A stretch of DNA of 64,000 nucleotides from Icerya purchasi (GCA_039619475.1 CM077115.1:58534864-58598863), one strand, 5' to 3'; positions 33,863 through 45,110 are shown, numbered from the stretch's first letter. The notes: generated from the sequence alone by a model not told the origin. A program made the numbers and translations.

Positions 33863-36800
33863 CTCTTTCTTCCCCTTCAATTGGTCTTAACTTTACCTGG
33901 AGAACCCTTTCGGGTTCTTTCGGCAGTGACCATGTTCCCATAATAATTACTACCGATATTTTTCCTTCTCCAACTTATCCCAGGCATCTCCATTCTCCTC
34001 GATGGAATCTCAGCAAAACTAATTGGACTCTTTTCCACTCTTCTGTTGATTCATCACTTCCTGATCCACAGATTAATTGTGATCCCATTTCTCTCTATAA
34101 TTTCTTTTCCCATTCTATCAGGTCTGCTCTTTCTCTATCTTCTCCCCCTCGTCGTTCTCCTGCATCCACTCATCGTTGTGCGGCCTCATCTCTTTGGTGG
34201 AATGAGGAGTGTAACGCTGCATTTAACCATTGTCGTTCGACCTTCAGATCCTATCGCTCTAATCCTACAACCCAAAACTTTCTGGCTCATGAACAAGCCA
34301 ACGCCAGGGCTAGGTTTATTCTTAAAGCCGTGAAAAAGGCCTCTTGGAAAAAATTCTGTTCTTCCTTTTCTAGAAATACCTCTCTCTCACATATTTGGAG
34401 GTTGGCTAGAGCTTTTAAATCGCCATCCTCTGAACGTCCTTCTCTTTCTAATGTATCTGAGGATAGCCTAATATCCTTCATTGATTCTGTCGCTCCTGCC
34501 TACGTTCCTTCCTTTGACGAACTGTATTCCAACACCTCTCCGCAAATCTCGTCCCCTCCTTCTCACTTCCTCACTTCGGCTTTCAATCTTAATGAATTAT
34601 TAGCTGTTTTATCTAAATCTTCCAGCCCTACTCCAGGCCTTGATGGTATACCTTATCTTGCTCTTAAAAATCTGTCTGAACTATCCCTTAACTTTCTTCT
34701 CAGTCTTTTCAATTCTTTCCTTTCCAGGGGTTCAATCCCCCCCTCTTGGAATTCTTTCATTATTGTCCCTATTCCTAAGAAAAGTTCTTCCTTACGCCCC
34801 ATCTCCTTGGCATCCTGCATCAGAAAATTGTTTGAGGGTATGCTAAACAAGCGTCTTGTCTGGTGGTTGGAACACCATAATGTGCTTCCTAACAATATGT
34901 TCGGCTTTCGGCCTGGTATCGGCCCTCCTGATTGTATCAGTCTTTTTGTGTCTCATTTATATAAGTCCTTTATCCAAAAACATTATACTCTGGCTTCCTT
35001 CATAGATGTTTCCTGTGCTTTCGACAATGTTCATCTCCCAACTTTAAGAGATAAAATGACAGCAATTAACATTCCAGTGAATTTCACTTCCCTTGTTATT
35101 AAGCTCATGTCCAATCGTTCTATCCACCTCTCTCCTCCATTATTTGACACTTCTAGAAAGGTTTTCTGCGGTCTTCCTCAAGGTTCCTCCCTCAGTCCTA
35201 CTCTTTTTAACATTTATACTGCTAGTATCGCTTCTCTTCCTTTAAATTCCCACTTTTTATTCTTTGCCGATGATATTTTGCTTTTTTCCTCTTCCCACGA
35301 TATTGACGCAGCTAATGATGCTCTCAAATCGTCCCTCAATTTCCTTGAAAGTGCTCTTGCCTCAATTAACCTTTCGATTTCTCCTTCTAAGTCCTCCTGC
35401 GTTGTATTTACCCTTCGCCCTTATAACCCTGCTTCTGTTAATTTATCCTTAAATAGCACAGCTATTGCTCGTGTTAATTGCTTTCGTTATCTCGGTATCT
35501 TTCTCGATAGTCGTTTGACTTTTTCCGAACATATTAAATATCTTTCCTCCTCCTCTACTAAACGGTTGAACCTGCTGAAGGCCCTGTCTCCGACTAAATG
35601 GGGTGGTGACCCTTTCATTCTTATTCTTCTATATAAATCCATCGTCCGCTCCAAGCTTGATTACTGTTCGTTCATTTATGCCTGCGCTTCCAAATCCCGT
35701 CTCTCTAAACTTGATGTGATCCAAAATTCTTGTCTTAGACTCTGTCTCGGTGCTCTTAAATCCTCTCCTATTCCAGCATTGCTTGCTGAATCGAATGTTC
35801 CTCCCCTGTCTATTCGCAGATCTTATTTGGGCTATCGCTTCCTTGCTAAACGTCTTTCTCTCTCATCTTCTTCTCTCATTTTTTCCTACCTTTCAATTTC
35901 TCGGAATTGGCGCTTTGTGCCTAGGAAAATTCCTATCCTGTCCCTTATTTCTCTCCGTCTTAGTTCATTTTGGCCGTATACAATTTCCTTTAATAGTCTG
36001 CCTTATTTTTCCTTTAACTTCAGCGATCTCTGCCATCCTCCCAGAGTATTTATTTCGCCTACACTTGCAAAATCTCTCCCTCCAGCTGTAATTAAACAGG
36101 AATTCCACAGTATTGTCAATTCTCTCTTCCCTTCTCATGTTACCATTTTCACTGATGGTTCTAAGGGGCCTGATGGGGTTGGTGCTTCTTTTATTCTTCC
36201 AGACTATAACTTCTCTGAATCCTTCTGTCTTCCTTCTTTCTGTTCCATATTTACAGCCGAGCTAATGGCTATTTTACGTTCCATTATTTTTATCTCCTCC
36301 AATCGTCTTTCTTCCCAGTTTCTGATCATATCCGACTCCATGAGTGCTCTTCAAGCCATCTCTTCTCCTCTTCCTAATCATTCCTGTGATTTTTCTATTC
36401 TCCGCATACGTTCTCTCATTTGGACTCTCTCTTCTCTCCATGGAATCCATGTTGACTTGCTGTGGGTTCCTGGTCATTCTGGCATCTCAGGTAATGAGAT
36501 GGCTGATTCTTTGGCTCGGGTTGCTGCTTCTTCTTCTACAGTCTTCTTCAAAAAAATCCCATCCTCTAATCTCTTGCCTTTGTGTAAACATTTTCATCTC
36601 AGATTTTGGTCGAATATGTACCCTTCCTCCTTTTCTAATTGTCGCTCCTTTTATCTGTCAGTTCAGCCTAATCTTCCTTCAAATCCTTGGTTCCTTCTGT
36701 TTCCTTCACTTCCTCGCTCTGTTGTTGTCTCCATCGTGCGTTTGCGCTTAAACCATTCCTTGCTACCTTCCTCACGCTTTCGCCTCTCGTTGACCTCTTC

Positions 36801-37029
36801 CCCATGTTGTCCTCTCCATTCAAACGATGCGGTTGTTTGTGACACCGATCACGTGTTCTTTGAGTGCTCTGCTCTTTCGGTGGAGCGCTCGGCTCTATAT
36901 TCCCACTTGCTTGGGCTGGGGCTTCCTGCTCCTTTTTGTGCTCGTTATATCCTGTCTTTTCCTTCTACACTTATTATCCCCTCCATTGTTTCCTTCTTAT
37001 TAGCGATAGCTGATCGCCTTACTGTATAA
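33793..37029 (+). CDS. LINE-A polyprotein: endonuclease end, RT, RNase H, Cys/His C-terminus
   Basis: The window's longest open frame (1078 codons) is a LINE polymerase. Residues ~30-50 hold the endonuclease end (SGSFGSDHVPIII). The RT follows: PGLDGIPYLALKNL near 282, ASFIDVSCAFDNVH near 400, FCGLPQGSSLSPTLFNIY near 457, FFADDILLF near 489, and YLGIFLDSRLTFSEH near 565. RNase H follows with all motifs: TDGSKGPDGVGASF near 786, FTAELMAI near 820, SDSMSALQAI near 847, and WVPGHSGISGNEMADSLA near 890. The C-terminus carries CPLHSNDAVVCDTDHVFFEC, a Cys/His segment typical of this group. The RT-RNase H order places it in the I-like group. No lesion is seen in the frame, so the copy is young, but it is separated from the rest of the endonuclease by a frameshift. 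Confidence 0.93.
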   Translation: MVLLNDLSPTYFRNAFVSSSLDLTLSSPSIGLNFTWRTLSGSFGSDHVPIIITTDIFPSPTYPRHLHSPRWNLSKTNWTLFHSSVDSSLPDPQINCDPISLYNFFSHSIRSALSLSSPPRRSPASTHRCAASSLWWNEECNAAFNHCRSTFRSYRSNPTTQNFLAHEQANARARFILKAVKKASWKKFCSSFSRNTSLSHIWRLARAFKSPSSERPSLSNVSEDSLISFIDSVAPAYVPSFDELYSNTSPQISSPPSHFLTSAFNLNELLAVLSKSSSPTPGLDGIPYLALKNLSELSLNFLLSLFNSFLSRGSIPPSWNSFIIVPIPKKSSSLRPISLASCIRKLFEGMLNKRLVWWLEHHNVLPNNMFGFRPGIGPPDCISLFVSHLYKSFIQKHYTLASFIDVSCAFDNVHLPTLRDKMTAINIPVNFTSLVIKLMSNRSIHLSPPLFDTSRKVFCGLPQGSSLSPTLFNIYTASIASLPLNSHFLFFADDILLFSSSHDIDAANDALKSSLNFLESALASINLSISPSKSSCVVFTLRPYNPASVNLSLNSTAIARVNCFRYLGIFLDSRLTFSEHIKYLSSSSTKRLNLLKALSPTKWGGDPFILILLYKSIVRSKLDYCSFIYACASKSRLSKLDVIQNSCLRLCLGALKSSPIPALLAESNVPPLSIRRSYLGYRFLAKRLSLSSSSLIFSYLSISRNWRFVPRKIPILSLISLRLSSFWPYTISFNSLPYFSFNFSDLCHPPRVFISPTLAKSLPPAVIKQEFHSIVNSLFPSHVTIFTDGSKGPDGVGASFILPDYNFSESFCLPSFCSIFTAELMAILRSIIFISSNRLSSQFLIISDSMSALQAISSPLPNHSCDFSILRIRSLIWTLSSLHGIHVDLLWVPGHSGISGNEMADSLARVAASSSTVFFKKIPSSNLLPLCKHFHLRFWSNMYPSSFSNCRSFYLSVQPNLPSNPWFLLFPSLPRSVVVSIVRLRLNHSLLPSSRFRLSLTSSPCCPLHSNDAVVCDTDHVFFECSALSVERSALYSHLLGLGLPAPFCARYILSFPSTLIIPSIVSFLLAIADRLTV

Positions 37030-37081
37030 CTTTCGTTTTCCCTTAATTGTTTCTGGGTGAAGGTCCTCGGTTGACGAGCCC

Positions 37082-37117
<36 letters not shown>

Positions 37118-37121
<4 letters not shown>

Positions 37122-37130
37122 TACTAATAA
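37118..37130 (+). repeat. 13-bp target duplication, right (LINE-A)
   Basis: aacttactaataa, pairing with 33319-33331. Confidence 0.9.
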
Positions 37131-37425
37131 AATTAAAAATCTAAAACAAGAAAAAAAGCTAACAACATAATATGATAAAAGAGGTTATTAGAAGAAATTA
37201 AAAAATTAGAAAATTAAATAGTATCCAATTATGACAAATAACGATCAATCATCAACAGGTAGAACAACGTATAAAATAATTCCGTCCATAAGAACGAGGT
37301 TAGCGATGAAATATATTTCAAATGTAGCTTTCATTTTACGCAATATTTAACTGGGCATGGAAACTACTGCTCTTATTTAAATAACATTTTAATAGACTGA
37401 AATCTGTCAGGGTTGTGATAAAGAA
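37131..37425 (+). pseudogene. R1-like LINE, segment 3 of 4 (C-terminal region)
   Basis: After LINE-A the R1-like frame continues with KIKNLKQEKK, then TTYKIIPSIRTRL, then QYLTGHGNYCSYLNNILID (37349-37404). LTGHG..., shortly before a Cys/His finger, is a signature of R1-clade C-termini. The next bases read CQGCDKE, the first half of that finger, and are cut at 37425 by the LINE-B insertion. Several stops are present. Confidence 0.8.
37417..37425 (+). repeat. 9-bp target duplication, left (LINE-B)
   Basis: gataaagaa, identical to 43350-43358. Collapsing the two copies restores the host frame across the junction. Confidence 0.85.
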
Positions 37426-37498
37426 TTTTTTTTTTTTTTTTTTTTGGGAATGCCAACCAAGGGCAATGACCCATCATCAAAGAATTACGAAAACAGGA

Positions 37499-40400
37499 TT
37501 AAATTTTGATATATAAAGAAATAGAGGAAATGAACTCCGCTAAGATTGGAACAACATCTGGTGAAGGAAAGGAAAGTATGTAGGAAGCACAAAAAGGAGT
37601 AGGTAGTTTTAGGTGGAGAAGCTTAGTGTAGAGGAGGGAACGCTGCTGTACAAGAAGAGAGCATTCAAAAAGGATATGATCTGCATCACAAACACAGTCA
37701 TGTTCCGAGGGATGAAAATTACAGTATGGGGAAGAAACAGTAGAAAAACGAAAGAGAGACGAAGGAAGACAATTATGGCTGAGACGAAGACGTGTTATGG
37801 AGGAAATAACAGAACGACTAAAACCAGGGAAATCAGCAAACCAGGAACGTGATGAAGGAAGAGGTTGCAAGAGTTTGTAAAAGGAATGAGGATTGGAAAA
37901 GGAGGTAATGTAAGTATCTGACCATGATTTGAGGTGTGCTCGTTTGGATGGAAAAAGGATATTATTGGCAGGAAATTTATTGACAAATTTGCCGTTATAG
38001 GAAGCAGAGCGAGCAAACGAGTCAACTAGGTTGTTGCCTGCGATGCCGCTATGACTGGGAATCCAAAGAAGATCGATTTGGATGGAACGAACTAAGAAGA
38101 GATTTGCAATTAAGGAACGAATGGAAAGGATAATGTAGTCGCATGAAGAGGATGGAAAAGGAGAGGATATAGCCTGCAAGACGCTCATGGAGTCAGAACA
38201 AATAAGGTATTTATTATTATAGGAGGAAAGTGCAATGAACAGAACTGCACGGAGTATTGCATACGATTCTGCAGTGAAAATGGAACAGAAGGAAGGAAGT
38301 TTATAAAGTTCGTAGTGTGGAAGAGAAGAAATAAGAAAGGAAGCTCCGACCCCCTCATCGCTTTTGGAACCATCCATAAAGAGGACAGACGAAGAAGAAA
38401 ATAGAGACCTCAAAGCTCCGTTGTACTCGCTTAAAGCGATAGAAGGTGAATATTTAGTATGAGAAGGAAGGAAAAACAAATTAGGAGGATATAAAAAATC
38501 TATAAAGCTGAATGTAAAGAACGGGAGTTTATGATATGTGTAGATAAATGAAGAATAAGGAGCAAGGCGTCGAGAGACATGAGAAAGAATAGGAATCTTC
38601 AGGGGAGAAAATCGCCAATTGGCCAGGATGTAGGAATAGGCAGAAACTAATTTAGAAGACTTAATAGGAAGACGTTTTATGAGGAAGCGATCCCCAAGAA
38701 AGGATCTACGAATGTGTAAAGGATGAATGTTGGCTTCTGAAAGTACTGCAGGAATGGGGGAGGATTTCAGAATACCGAGGCAAAGACGAAGACATGAATT
38801 TTGGACTTTATCGAGTTTGGAAAGAAGATGTTTAGGAGCATTGCCATAAATGAAGGAACAGTAATCAAGTTTGGAACGAATAGTAGATTTATATAGAATA
38901 AGAAGAACACTGGGGTCGCCACCTCATTTGTGTGGAGAAAGAGCCTTTAATTAATTAGTTCTCTTAAGACAGGAAGTATATAGGTAGGAAATATGTTCGC
39001 GAAAGGATAAACGACTGTCTAGGAAAACGCCAAGATAGCAGAAGGACCTAACTAATGGAATAGATAAATTGTTCAAAGAGACATTAATTAAGGAAGTATT
39101 ATAGGGACGAAAGGAAAAAACCATACTAACAGATTTAGAGGATGAAATGGTTAGATGGATGTTGGATAGAGCGGATTCAAGCAAGTTTAACGAATTATTG
39201 AGTTCATGTTTAGCAGAGAGGATGGAAGTTGAAGAGTAATAAATAAGAATATCATCCGCGAAAAGGAGTGTAGAGGCTGAGACGGGAAGAGAAGCTATTT
39301 CAAGCGAATAGATATTAAAAAGAGTAGGACTCAAACATGACCCTTGAGGAAGGCCACGGAGTATACATCTAGAGCCAGAGAAGGAAGGAGTGGAAAGATA
39401 AATGGTTCTACTTTGAAAGAGCTGAATTATCAGGGAAGAAAGTTGAACAGGAATGCCAATAGAAATCATCTTATTTTTAAGGGATGGAAGATGAACCTTA
39501 TCGAAAGCAGAAACTACATCAATAAAGGCAGCGATCGTGTATTTTCTTTCGAGAAGAGCTTTATATATGTCAGAAAGAAAAAGGCTGATGCAGTCAGAAG
39601 GACCAAGACCAGGACGAAAACCGAACATATTGTAGGAAACGAGATTATTATGTTTCAGCCACCAAACAAGGCGCCGGTTTAGCATACTCTCGAATATTTT
39701 TCTATAAACAAGGAGCCAAAGAAATAGGTCGAAAAGAATTTGGAATTTTCTTAGGAATTGGGATAATTATAAATGAATTCCAAATAGGAGGCGTAAGTCC
39801 TGAGAGAAGAAAAGAATTGAAAATTTCGAGGAGAATTTTGAGTGAGAAATTAGAGAGATTTTTAAGAACAAGGAAGGAAATTTTGTCGATTCCTGGAGTC
39901 GAATTGGAGGATTTTTGCAACGAAAAGAGGAGTTCATTGAAGTGGAATTCTGAAGTGAGGAAGTGAGATGAATTCGGAAGAGAAGAAGAAGGAGAACTTA
40001 CTTCGTCAAAGGAAGGAACATAACTGGTAGCTAGATTGTCAATAAAGGATTCAAGTATGTCAGAAGAGATGTTATGATAAGAAGGGTGTTCGGATTTGGG
40101 AGTTTTGAAGGCTTTGGCCATTTTCCAAATTTGGGAAATAGACGTGGTCCGGGAAAAGGAAGAGCAAAATTTTTTCCAAGATTCCTTCTTGGCTTGTTTT
40201 AGGATGTATCTGGCTCTAGCGTCAGCTTTTCTATGGTCAATAAAATTTGAAAAGGAGGAACAGTGACGGAAGGTTCTAAAAGTAGCGACGCTGGCATCAA
40301 AAGCCACCTTGCAGTTATTATTTCACCATAAGGATGAAGCTGCATGACGGCGAGGTTTAGAAGGCACTGGAGGTGATGAGGAAGAAAGGGCAAGTAAGAC

Positions 40401-41233
40401 GGAATCTGTAAAGTATTTGTACTTTGAAATAGGATCTAAGTTATGATGCAAAAGGGAAAGAGAAGAGTCAACAGAACGACTAAATTGTTCCCAATTAGTT
40501 TTGGGGATACACCATTTGGAGGCATAGAGGGGCTTGAAGTAAATGGATGATGGGGGAAGACTTTTGAACGATACAATAATAGGGACATGGTCACTTCCAA
40601 AAGTACCATCAAGAGTTTTCCAGGAACAGTTAAGAGCAACATCAGGAGAAGAAAAGGAGAGGTCGACTGCGCTAAAAATGGAAGGACTTTTGTACAAAGT
40701 AGGAGATTGATCATTAAGGAGGATAAGATTATGTCCGAGGATAATGTTTTCAAGAACCACTCCATTACTGTTTCGACTAGAACAACCCCAAAGAGGAGAA
40801 TGAGCGTTCCAATCACCTCCAATAATGAAGGGGGGAGGAATACTATTAAGAAAGGAGGGAAAGGGAAAATTATTGAGATTAAAATTCGGAGGAAAGTACG
40901 TACAGACTATGTTTAATGGGCGGGGAAAAATGGAAGGAATAGAAATGTGGACTACATTCGGATCACGAGAAGATGGCACAGAAGAGAAGTGTACATTTTG
41001 AGATTGGAAATGTATATTATTTCTAATAAGGATGGCAGCACCACCGTAGCCGTCTATTCTATCAGAACGAACCACGGAGAAATCTTTTTAGATGAAACGT
41101 TTCAGATTGTTTGAGCCATGATTCGGAAATTAAGGCAATGTGAATTTGATGTATACCAAGTAAACTCTCCAAGGCAAGTCTATTAGCTTTAAGGCTGCGA
41201 CAATTCCACTGGAGAATGTTAAATTTGAAGGAC
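37499..41233 (-). pseudogene. LINE-B ORF2: endonuclease, RT, RNase H
   Basis: About 1245 codons from ATG at 41233 (MSFKFNILQWNCRSLKANRL, the endonuclease start). Lesions: a 1-base shift in an A run near 41088; TGA for Trp at 40323-40325 (SSLW*N); a frameshift near 39700; TAA at 38951-38953; TGA for Trp at 38924-38926. Domains: GGDWNAHSPLWG and FGSDHVPIIV (endonuclease); PGIDKISFLVLKNL, AFIDVVSAFDKVH, LPQGSCLSPTLFNIY, and LFADDILIY near 39250 (RT); FMDGSKSDEGVGASF, FTAESYAIL, SDSMSVLQAI, and WIPSHSGIAGNNLVDSFA (RNase H, with E of GNE replaced by N); then the Cys/His segment near 37680. Frame and motif order match LINE-A throughout. The two Trp-to-stop changes are G-to-A on the coding strand. 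Confidence 0.92.
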
Positions 41234-41313
41234 ATATTGAAAAATTAAAAAGAGGGAGAGAAACATAAAAGAAAAAGGAGAATGAGTAAGGAGAGAATTA
41301 AGATAAAACAGAG

Positions 41314-43059
41314 TTAAAATTTATCTAGAAGGTGAAGGAGAATATATTTGCGAGTGCAATGGTGAAGCAAAGAATAAGGATTATATTTAAGGTGAAGGTT
41401 ACTGGAAAGAAAAGCGAAAAGAGAATTAGCAAAGTTTGAAGAGGAGTCAACGTTAAAGGATGATATCAAGTCCAAAATGGCTGTTGAGAGATTATTAATG
41501 GAAGGAGAAAATTCAGAAGAAGAGGAGAGATTAGAAGGATTGTTAGAAGAATCGTTACTAGAGGATGGGTAGGGTTTGCTTAGTGCCCATCCATTTGTGG
41601 GAGAAGGAATATGATAGACAGGAAGAGAAGGAAAATGGGGAGTAGGCTTAGAAGAGAATTTAGGCGATTTTGTTTTACGGAACGTTAAAGATTTAGTTGG
41701 AGGTGAAGAATGAATAGTAGGAAAATTGTGAGTGTTATGAAGAGGAACAGAAACAGATGCGCGATTTGCATATGAAAAGGCTTGAGACACTAAGGAATTA
41801 TCCTTGTGCTTTGATGCTTCATGGAAAGATAGGTTTTCATACGCCATGATTCTTTTGATGTCCTTTTGTCTAATCCATTCAGGACATCTACGGCCATAGG
41901 AACAGTGGTCACCTTTGCAACTACGACAAACAGGAGGATTTTGAGTATTTGGACAGTCTGATAAGGAATGCTTAGAAGAGCAGTGAGAACAGACAGTATT
42001 AGAACTACGACAGTGCCTCGCAATATGACCAAATAAGAAACACTTGGAACATTGTGTAGGAGGTCTGACGCTAGGCAGAACTTGGAAACGGAGTTTAAAA
42101 ATAGTGATAAATTCTGGAAGGAAGGATTTAGTAAATTTGATTTTAACTGATCTAGTAGGTGTCTTTTTACCTTCGACGGTTTTTAAAATGCGCCTGATAG
42201 AGGAAAAGGGTATAGAAGATTCAAGCCCCTCCAGTATTTCTTCTTCAGAGAAGGAAGGATCAACTCCAGAAATAACTCCCAATTTGTAAATGGAATTAAC
42301 TGGGATAAAAGCTTTTAAATTATGAGAAGAAAAAAAGGATGGGTTCTGAAGGAAGGAGTTAGCAGAAAGAACTGAAGGGAAGAAAACAGATATTCGATTT
42401 CTACCTAGGGTAGTAATGTTAGAATAGGAAGAGGAGACTGTACCAAGGAGTCGGGCCACCGCCAATGGATGATAATTCCCAATGTTATTTTGTGTTGAAT
42501 TATATTCTACAATTATAGAATAGGGTCCTGGATGGTCGGAGGGGTAGACCTCGGGACTACTATGAATTAAACTATTATTATTATTATTATTATTATTAGC
42601 ATCATCATCATTATTGTTATTATTATTATTATTATTATCGTTGGCATTATTATTATTATTATCATTGGCATTATTATTATTATTATTATTATTCCTGTTA
42701 TTATGTTCACTACTACCGTTTTTAACAGGGTTATTATTGTTGTTGTTGATATTATTCTTACTTCCGTTGTTATTACTATTTTTAATACTAAAATTTTCAA
42801 CGGCTTTAGTGACGGTTTCATTATTATTATTATTTTAATTGTTACTACTATTAATTATATTAGTGGGAGCGTTGAGATCAGTTTGAGACAGCCGTAGATC
42901 CTTGCTAGGCAGAGACACGGTCGGTGAAAGGGGGCCGGAAGGTTTACGCTTTACGGCAGCGTCGGTTTCCATCAGGTTGAGACTTAAATTATTCTTATTG
43001 GTATTGAATTTCGTATCTTTGGAGGAGGTCGCCGGGCGGTCCCCACTGGACGAACTCAT
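41314..43059 (-). pseudogene. LINE-B ORF1: Gag-like protein with three zinc knuckles and poly-Asn
   Basis: A single frame of about 582 codons from ATG at 43059 (MSSSSGDRPATSSKDTKF), interrupted once by TAA at 42835-42837 inside an Asn-rich region. ORF1 proteins of this group bind LINE RNA and form the ribonucleoprotein. The N-terminal ~75 residues are Ser/Thr-rich. Next is a low-complexity Asn/Asp tract of about 90 residues (42840-42570). A folded central region follows. Three knuckles come next: CSKCFLFGHIARHC, CSHCSSKHSLSDC, and CRSCKGDHCSYGRRC near 42060-41885. A Ser/Pro-rich tail ends the frame. The lone stop may be a slippage or substitution product of the AAT repeat. Downstream ORF2 starts 80 bases later. 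Confidence 0.85.
42570..42840 (+). repeat. (ATT)n trinucleotide repeat coding poly-Asn in LINE-B ORF1
   Basis: Long interrupted ATT runs (AAT on the coding strand). The Leu- or Ile-rich translations in the other five frames are artefacts of this repeat. Confidence 0.9.
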
Positions 43060-43349
43060 CGATCGATTAAATTAAAATAAATAAATAATAATTGGAAAAG
43101 GAAAAAAAAAAAAAAAACACGACAGAATTCGAGTGTCTGAAGTACCGAAAGACGAACTAAAATTGTCAGCTGTCGAAATGAGCAGGCGAAATAGGCGCGC
43201 GGAATAGTAAAATCAGAACAATCTCACCGGTTTTATCGCTACGATGATAACGAAAATGCCGAAGAAATCGAAGATGATGTTGTTATCGGAGAACAATTGT
43301 TATCTATTAAACAACGCGAACGAACAACCGCTTATCAATTAACCCTATA

Positions 43350-43358
43350 GATAAAGAA
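43350..43358 (+). repeat. 9-bp target duplication, right (LINE-B)
   Basis: gataaagaa, pairing with 37417-37425. Confidence 0.85.
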
Positions 43359-43525
43359 GTTGATGATTCCTTTCATGCAGTATATGAATGTACAAAATTT
43401 TAAAAAGAGCGGGAAAAGAAGCAAATTATTTTTAAATCCTTCAGTGTCTGTAGTAAACAAGATTTTTATGAAATAGTAAATTTCGTAAATTTCGTCATGA
43501 AAAATAAAACAAAAATTTAGCGTAT
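43359..43525 (+). pseudogene. R1-like LINE, segment 4 of 4 (C-terminus)
   Basis: Directly after the second gataaagaa the host continues VDDSFHAVYECTKF, completing a CxxC...HxxxxC finger with CQGCDKE from 37404-37425. It then reads QDFYEIVNFVNFVMKNKTKI and stops near 43520. A helical ..VM..K segment near the C-terminus fits R1-clade polymerases. This segment proves that the LINE-B insertion split one older coding region. Confidence 0.8.
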
Positions 43526-44039
43526 AATTTAATTACATCAACTATTATTACGCATATAATATGAAAGTATTTTAACCATAATCAAATAAAACACAGGAAG
43601 ATGAGGAAATAGCTGAAAAATCATAATTGATATAGCGAGTTCTCTTGTCTCTTTTTTCCTTTTTCTTTTTGTTAAATATATATATATATATATAGGGGAA
43701 ATAAAAAAAAAAAAAAGACCTAAATCCGGGAAATGTTTTCTCACCTGTTGAGAGTATCTAGCGGATAGTACAACAAGGAAGAATCGCGAAATAAGATACA
43801 TGGCAGAACGTGAAGAACTAGTGGCAGAAAAATAGATCTTTTTGCGGAACCTGACTTGTGTACAATGGAGTATGCATTTAATATTGTCTACGCACTGCCA
43901 GAGAACGATGGCGATCTAAACCGTTGGAGAGTAATCGAGGTGGATCGATGTGACTTCGGGAAATGATAGTCTATTTAATTACGGTTTATATAACAGAAGG
44001 GAGAGCTGTGTTCAGCAGTGTTGTCGGGCGAAGCCAGAA
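43526..44039. other. Spacer, nothing recognised
   Basis: AT-rich, with a (TA)n run at about 43675-43694 and an A-rich run after it. No gene recognised. Confidence 0.5.
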
Positions 44040-45110
44040 CAGAAAGAAAGAAAGAAAGAATATATTTATGCAAATTACGATACAACATAACGTTAGCAGT
44101 ACAAGTTGAACTAGCGTATCGACGAATTGTCTTACCGCACGATGCAACATATAAAAAACGATTATAGGTTATTACAATTAAAAATTTAGCAATAGTGTCA
44201 TTGTAGGAAAAAAATTTAAAAAAAACCTACGCGCAGGTATGATGAGTAGTTGGGAATAAGGTCTGCTTAAGGAATAAAGATTCAGATACAACAAGTGAGG
44301 AACAGGACTGTGAGTGAAAAAATAAAGAAATGATATAGTATATACTGGTAAAAGATTATAGAAGATTATGCTTTAGACGCCTGTGCTTATATTTTGAATA
44401 CATAAATTGGAGTTGCCTGGAATCGTAATTCCCGATGTGGTTAATAAGTGGATTACTGTGGGTCGAGCAATTTTCAAAAAAATTTTTTGCCGAAGAAAGT
44501 ACATAATTATAAAGATATTGTAGTTTGAGGACATTATGCATCATTCGAATTCTGGTGTAGTGGGATGCGTTTAGTACGCACCTGAGACATCTATTTTGTA
44601 TGAGCTGTAATTGTTTAAAGCGGGCGTTAGAAACTAAGGACCACACAGGCGATGCGTAGGTTAAGATTGGTCTAATAAGTGCCTTATATAGAATTAACTT
44701 GTTGTGAATGTTTAGAAACGATCTGCGATGGAATATTGGATAAATAGCGCAGACAGCGCGATTAGTTTCGGCGAACGCATGATCGAGATGTTTATTAAAG
44801 TTTAACCTTTTGTCTAATATCATGCCGAGATATCGAGCTTGATCGGACCAAGGAATATCGGTACCTAGTATATGCAGTTTCTTAGGGGTCAATGGGTACC
44901 TACGAGAAAATAGAATTGCCTCAGATTTTGCCGAATTAATAGAGATACGCCATTTTTTAAAAAAGCGAAGGACACGGTCAACCTCATGTTAGAGCTTGTT
45001 GGCTATTGCATTCGGTCTGTATGAGCTGCAATACAGCGCAGCATCATCGGCAAAGAGCGCCGTGTTAATACGGTGCGATACAGGGAAATCATAAAGGAAT
45101 ATGTTAACGA
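44040..45110 (-). pseudogene. 5'-truncated Jockey-like LINE
   Basis: Minus-strand reading from about 45105 gives FVNIFLYDFPVSHRINTALFADDAALYCSS (split here: catalytic FADD at about 45050). After an in-frame stop near 44990 it gives RFFKKWRISINSAKSEAILF, then the open frame 44892-44356 (WSDQARYLGMILDKRLNFNK, YKALIRPILTYASPVWS, NRCLRCVLNASHYTRI, ending KHRRLKHNLL). These are the RT end and post-RT region of Jockey-clade polymerases. The RT start and endonuclease are absent. The 3' UTR runs to a (TTTC)n-type simple tail at 44040-44059. The first line of residues quoted is longer in the sequence; only key motifs matter: FADD, YLG and RRLK. Confidence 0.85.

Larger units (their letters stand above)
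33332..37117 (+). mobile_element. LINE-A: I-like LINE with EN, RT and RNase H, 5'-truncated
   Basis: A 3.8-kb insertion bounded by identical 13-bp duplications. It starts inside the endonuclease domain (ALISETWLRSGVDF) and lacks ORF1 and promoter. It ends with the 3' UTR motif ggttgacgagcccaatta and an A tail (37086-37117). It belongs to the same family as LINE-B (37426-43349) and supplies the reference for at least five short 3' copies in this window. It is inserted in the same orientation as the R1-like host, which resumes at 37131. Confidence 0.95.
37426..43349 (-). mobile_element. LINE-B: near full-length I-like LINE, 5.9 kb
   Basis: On the minus strand the element has a 5' UTR (43349-43060), ORF1 with zinc knuckles (43059-41314), an 80-base spacer, ORF2 with EN-RT-RNase H (41233-37499), a short 3' UTR and a poly(A) tail (T run 37426-37446). 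gataaagaa flanks both ends. It lies tail-first in the R1-like host, opposite in direction to LINE-A. It carries two frameshifts and several stops in ORF2, so it is older or less constrained than LINE-A. It gives the family architecture missing from every other copy here. Confidence 0.93.

Noticed and set aside
36344..36751. Long alternative frames overlapping LINE-A and LINE-B
   Set aside because: They overlap the better-supported EN-RT-RNase H frames and show no family motifs.
42567..42838. Leu-rich and Ile-rich open frames on both strands
   Set aside because: They are other-frame translations of the ATT repeat inside LINE-B ORF1.
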